The translations under genes were made by a program, and so were the position numbers. Below, in pieces: positions 60,969 through 64,000 of a stretch of DNA of 64,000 nt. Numbering within the stretch: the first letter of the stretch is position 1; the number at the start of each line of letters is the position of its first letter. The stretch comes from Lachnospiraceae bacterium (GTDB lineage: Bacteria > Bacillota_A > Clostridia > Lachnospirales > Lachnospiraceae). The DNA lies in the NCBI GenBank assembly GCA_021770615.1, contig JAETQR010000019.1:20948-84947 (forward strand), read 5' to 3'. The notes below the pieces were generated by a model, which did no database searches, was not told the origin of the DNA, and saw only the letters and a list, made by a program, of their open reading frames with translations.

Positions 60969-62189
60969 ATGAAAAAAGGAAAAAAATGGATGGCGGCCAT
61001 ATTATGCCTTGCTTTGCTGTCAGGTGGATGTGCGGCCGAAAACAATGAGGATGACGGGAAGATTCAGAATGCAGAAGAAAACGGGCAGAAAGAAGCTGCA
61101 CCGGAAAAGCCGTATCAGGCAAAGCTGGATGTGATCGAGCCTGCAGCTTATGGCAATGCTGAGGGATTGTCTCTTGAAAAGGGATCCTATATTTCCATCA
61201 TCGGAAAAGCGGAGGATGGGCAGTATTGGAAGGAAGTCCAAAAAGGAGTCAAACAGGCGGCGGCGGATTTGAACGCTCATCTGGGATATGAAGGAAAGGA
61301 TAAGGTGAAAGTAACTTATATTGCGCCTGCCCAGGAGAACAGTGTGGATGAGCAGGTCAATATTTTGGATGAGGAGCTGGCCAGATATCCGGTGGCGCTG
61401 GGGATTTCTATTGTAGACGAACAGGCTTGCGGTGTGCAGTTTGATCTTGCATCCGACAGTGGTATACCGGTGGTGGCCTTTGATTCGGGAAGTAACTATC
61501 AAGGCCTTATAGCCACCGTCTCCACCAACAATACAGAGAGCGCCAAGGTTGCTGCGGACCGGTTGGCGGAACAGATGAGTGCATCCGGGGAAGTGCTGAT
61601 ATTTGCCCATGATTCCAAGTCTAAAACGGCGAAAGAAAGACAGAGCTCTTTTGAGAGTCAGATCCGGCAGAACTATCCGGAAATAACGATGACAGATGTC
61701 TATTATATGGATGACCTGAAACCCTGGCAGGATGCTATAGCAGCGGAGGTGGATGCAGGCACTTATCAGAGAGGCAAAGAAGAAGCCAGGCTCCTTGGGG
61801 GAGGAGAGGCGACAGATCCAGAGAGTATCACGGAGGAAGAGGTTATTGATTATGTCCTGTCCAGGCATCCGGATCTGGAGGGGTGCTATGGCACGAGCGC
61901 AGACGCGGTGAAAGCTATCGTTCATGGCCTGGACCGCATTGAAAAAGAGGATGTCATGGTAGTAGGTTTCGATGCGGACGACGAACAGATCGAAATGCTA
62001 AAGGATGGAAAAGTTGACGGTCTGGTTGTGCAGAATCCGTTCGGAATGGGTTACGCCGCCGTGATCGCAGCCTCCAGGGCAGCGCTGTCTCTTGGAAATG
62101 AGGCGTATATTGATACCGGTTATGTGTGGGTCACAAAAGAAAACCTGAACGACGGGGAGGTACAGAAAATGCTGGACTCAGGTGAATAA
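60969..62189 (+). CDS. Orphan sugar-binding lipoprotein
   Basis: This 406-aa type-I solute-binding protein has a lipoprotein signal (Cys21 in LLSGGCAAE) and an acidic linker, then SYISIIGKAEDGQYWKEVQKGVKQAA and VVAFDSGSNYQGLIATVSTNN, a MglB/RbsB-like fold. Two unusual points: a ~20-residue charged insertion before EEEVIDYVLSRHPDLEG, and no transporter genes nearby. It could serve a distant importer or act as a sensor partner. It stands alone with a short upstream A-rich leader. Confidence 0.85.
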   Translation: MKKGKKWMAAILCLALLSGGCAAENNEDDGKIQNAEENGQKEAAPEKPYQAKLDVIEPAAYGNAEGLSLEKGSYISIIGKAEDGQYWKEVQKGVKQAAADLNAHLGYEGKDKVKVTYIAPAQENSVDEQVNILDEELARYPVALGISIVDEQACGVQFDLASDSGIPVVAFDSGSNYQGLIATVSTNNTESAKVAADRLAEQMSASGEVLIFAHDSKSKTAKERQSSFESQIRQNYPEITMTDVYYMDDLKPWQDAIAAEVDAGTYQRGKEEARLLGGGEATDPESITEEEVIDYVLSRHPDLEGCYGTSADAVKAIVHGLDRIEKEDVMVVGFDADDEQIEMLKDGKVDGLVVQNPFGMGYAAVIAASRAALSLGNEAYIDTGYVWVTKENLNDGEVQKMLDSGE

Positions 62190-62267
62190 TGAACTTCACA
62201 ATGAGGCGGTTGTATGGTACAATTATGTTCAGGCGCAAAAGATATGAGTATACGGGAGGATTTGGAG

Positions 62268-62831
62268 ATGAACAGGGAACAGGCACATGAAATCTTAATG
62301 AAATATATGAAGGGTGAGAATTATATTTTACATTCCTATGCAGTGGAAGCTATCATGAAGGGCCTGGCCAAACGTCTTGCACCGGATGAGGTGGAGTACT
62401 GGGGGATAGCAGGGCTTTTGCATGATCTGGATGAAGAGCAGTGTGACTGGCGCAATGATATGGGCGTACATGGCCCAACATCGGTGGAGCTTCTGAAAAA
62501 GGAAGGCGTGGAGGACAAGGTATTGTTTGAGGCTATCTGTGCACATAACCCGAAATGCGGGAAAAAAGCAAAAACTAAGATAGAGTATGCACTTCTGGCA
62601 GCAGACCCTATGAGCGGGTTTGTGAAAGCTGTAGCACAGATCTATCCGGATAAGAAGATTGCAAGTGTGAAACACAAATCAGTCATGAAGCGGTTTAATG
62701 AGATGAGATTTGCGTCCGGGGCAAACAGAGATTATATGGAAGCAATTGAATTTACCGGACTGAGCCTGGATGATCTGATTGACGTGGCGCTGGAAGAAAT
62801 GGGCGCAATCGCGGATGTACTTGGACTGTAG
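62268..62831 (+). CDS. HD-domain hydrolase
   Basis: I start this 187-aa protein at ATG 62268 behind GGGAGGATTTGGAG. It has the HD metal-site pattern: H in YILHSYAVEAIM, HDLDEEQCDW (His-Asp), ICAHNPKCG and a later Asp in LAADPMSG. Such stand-alone HDIG proteins are metal phosphohydrolases of unknown nucleotide substrate. It is 79 bp after the binding protein. Confidence 0.88.
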   Translation: MNREQAHEILMKYMKGENYILHSYAVEAIMKGLAKRLAPDEVEYWGIAGLLHDLDEEQCDWRNDMGVHGPTSVELLKKEGVEDKVLFEAICAHNPKCGKKAKTKIEYALLAADPMSGFVKAVAQIYPDKKIASVKHKSVMKRFNEMRFASGANRDYMEAIEFTGLSLDDLIDVALEEMGAIADVLGL

Positions 62832-62888
62832 CGGTAAGTTTACCATTATTTATTGGAATGTAAGTTGAAGTTTAGAAAGGGAAGAAAT

Positions 62889-63809
62889 ATGAGAACTACA
62901 TTGGTGATTCTGGCGGCGGGTATCGGCTCCAGATATGGGGCAGGGATCAAACAACTTGCGGTCATGGGGCCTCATGGAGAGATCATTATGGATTATTCCA
63001 TATATGATGCGAGGGAAGCCGGATTTGATAAGGTTGTATTTATCATACGAAAAGATATTGAGGAAGAATTTGATAAAGTCATTGGTCAACGCATCAGAAG
63101 GCATATTGACGTGGAATATGTGTTCCAGGAGATTTCGGATGTTCCGGAAGCTTATGAAAATCTGGCGAAGGGACGCACCAAACCGTGGGGAACCGCACAG
63201 GCCATACTGTGCTGTAAGGATGTGGTGAAGGAGCCTTTTGTGGTGATCAATGCAGATGATTATTACGGGAAAGAGGCGTTTGTGAAATTGCACGATTTTC
63301 TGGTTTCCGATGAAAAGGCCGATGCGGAGCTTGGCATGGCAATGGCCGGCTTTTGCCTGAAAAATACCCTCAGTGATTATGGAACTGTCACAAGAGGTGT
63401 GTGTGTGGTCGAGCAGGGTTTTCTGACCCATGTGATCGAGACCTATGGGATTCGTATGGATGAAGCAGGGCGTGTGATCTGTGATGATCAGGATGTTCAG
63501 AGGTGGATCACGCCAGAGGCCAGAGTGTCTATGAATATGTGGGCGGCAAAGCCGGAGTTTATCGATTGTCTTGAAGCCGGGTTTGCAGAGTTCCTGGAGA
63601 GCCTTGGCGGGTGTCCGGGGAAGAGGGAATATCTTCTGCCGACGATGGTGGATCAGCTGATCCAAAGAGGAAAAGCCAGTGTCAAGGTGCTGGAGACCGG
63701 CGACAAATGGTTCGGGATCACGTACAAAGAGGATAAAGAGCCTGTTCAGAAGGCATTTCGTAAGTTGATTAAAGATGGAGTATACCCTGCCGATCTCTGG
63801 GGGATATAA
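62889..63809 (+). CDS. NTP-transferase, paralogue of the LNB-operon enzyme
   Basis: This 306-aa protein is a clear paralogue of 52900-53829. Shared landmarks: ILAAGIGSRYGAGIKQ, GRTKPWGTAQAILCC, VINADDYYG, VSMNMW, REYLLPTMVDQLIQ and VLETGDKWFGITYKEDK. ATG 62889 follows GGGAAGAAAT. It stands alone after the HD gene, outside any sugar operon, so it may be the housekeeping version with the LNB-operon copy a specialised duplicate, or the reverse. Confidence 0.85.
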   Translation: MRTTLVILAAGIGSRYGAGIKQLAVMGPHGEIIMDYSIYDAREAGFDKVVFIIRKDIEEEFDKVIGQRIRRHIDVEYVFQEISDVPEAYENLAKGRTKPWGTAQAILCCKDVVKEPFVVINADDYYGKEAFVKLHDFLVSDEKADAELGMAMAGFCLKNTLSDYGTVTRGVCVVEQGFLTHVIETYGIRMDEAGRVICDDQDVQRWITPEARVSMNMWAAKPEFIDCLEAGFAEFLESLGGCPGKREYLLPTMVDQLIQRGKASVKVLETGDKWFGITYKEDKEPVQKAFRKLIKDGVYPADLWGI

Positions 63810-63922
63810 GAATTTGATCCGGCCGTATTGGATTTGAAGTGCAGCCTTTGTTGTTGTATTTGTTCCGATACGGCTGGATTGTTGGTTACCATTCACAGTC
63901 GATTTGATGACACGATAAATAG

Positions 63923-63946
63923 AGCGGAGCTATAACGCCGCTTTTT
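63923..63946 (+). terminator. Terminator downstream of the second NTP-transferase
   Basis: AGCGG pairs with CCGCT around a short loop and is followed by TTTTT. Other bases from 63810 to 64000 hold no gene I can support. Confidence 0.6.
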
Positions 63947-64000
63947 CACTCGATATTCTGATATGTATTTAGGGTGATGCAGAGAAGATTTCAGTAACCG

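Noticed and set aside
62850..63896. 348-aa open frame on the minus strand over the second NTP-transferase
   Set aside because: It lies opposite a gene with clear motifs, has low-complexity composition (many His, Ile, Arg) and no ribosome binding site; it is a shadow of codon bias.
1..64000. CRISPR array, rRNA genes, prophage or transposase genes
   Set aside because: No spaced direct-repeat array, rRNA segment, phage genes or transposase motif was seen on either strand; the only repeats are the short palindromic elements and the tRNA-leader unit.

Overview
The window looks like a chromosomal segment of a gut Lachnospiraceae (Clostridium cluster XIVa) bacterium. Evidence: moderate GC, strong AGGAGG-type ribosome binding sites, the low-GC Gram-positive gene orders DUF951-rpsF-ssb-rpsR and gdpP-rplI-dnaB, lipoprotein ABC solute-binding proteins, a class B sortase, and a lacto-N-biose/galacto-N-biose phosphorylase locus. 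The species cannot be named from the sequence alone.

Layout. (1) 1-4.5 kb: the 3' part of an intact DUF4143-type AAA ATPase gene, a two-component system, a 64-aa protein behind a candidate operator region, and a decayed second DUF4143 ATPase. (2) 4.5-28.5 kb: a one-directional, tightly packed surface-polysaccharide locus. It opens with a Pel-like operon: PelD-like c-di-GMP receptor with an extra N-terminal SDR-like domain, PelE-like protein, DUF2194/PelA-like protein, PelF glycosyltransferase and PelG exporter. It continues with five more glycosyltransferases, a 726-aa membrane protein between two DUF4874/DUF4832 paralogues, a polysaccharide pyruvyltransferase with its F420-hydrogenase-beta-like partner, an ABC exporter, a DUF1919 protein and a LUD-domain protein. 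(3) 28.57-28.83 kb: tRNA-Cys(GCA) with its own promoter and terminator, and a ~93-bp structured element between promoter and tRNA. (4) 29.2-37.0 kb: a polyol or sugar-acid operon (SDR, Rbs-type ABC transporter, AllA-like cupin, zinc MDR dehydrogenase, long-chain mannitol-dehydrogenase-family enzyme). (5) 37.0-41.2 kb: zinc-ribbon protein, cysteine-desulfidase-like protein, sortase B, DUF951, rpsF-ssb-rpsR. (6) 41.2-56.0 kb: remains of a two-component/ABC-transporter locus, then a lacto-N-biose/galacto-N-biose system (GH112 phosphorylase, DUF5107-TPR protein, sugar-binding-like protein, nagB, AraC regulator, ABC importer, nucleotidyltransferase, NahK, GalE). (7) 56.2-64.0 kb: gdpP-rplI-dnaB, a small coiled-coil protein, an 8Fe-ferredoxin too short for ordinary ORF calling, an orphan lipoprotein sugar-binding protein, an HD protein and a second nucleotidyltransferase.

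How the parts work together. In the polysaccharide locus, c-di-GMP binding to PelD probably gates PelF/PelG synthesis and export, while downstream enzymes elaborate, pyruvylate or export a glycan. In the host-glycan island, the ABC importer brings in the disaccharide, GH112 phosphorolysis gives Gal-1-P plus HexNAc, NahK phosphorylates the HexNAc, and GalE plus the nucleotidyltransferase connect the sugar phosphates to UDP-sugars. No galT is present, which sets it apart from the bifidobacterial lnp cluster. The island separates rpsR from gdpP, genes that I recall as close neighbours in many relatives.

The most unusual signals are the PelD fusion with a degenerate SDR domain and intact RxxD site, the DUF4874/4832 - membrane protein - DUF4874/4832 module, a ~67-bp dispersed palindromic element that supplies the C-terminus of one of those DUF4832 proteins, a structured element in the tRNA-Cys leader, and the GalT-less LNB/GNB pathway inserted beside a collapsed regulatory locus.
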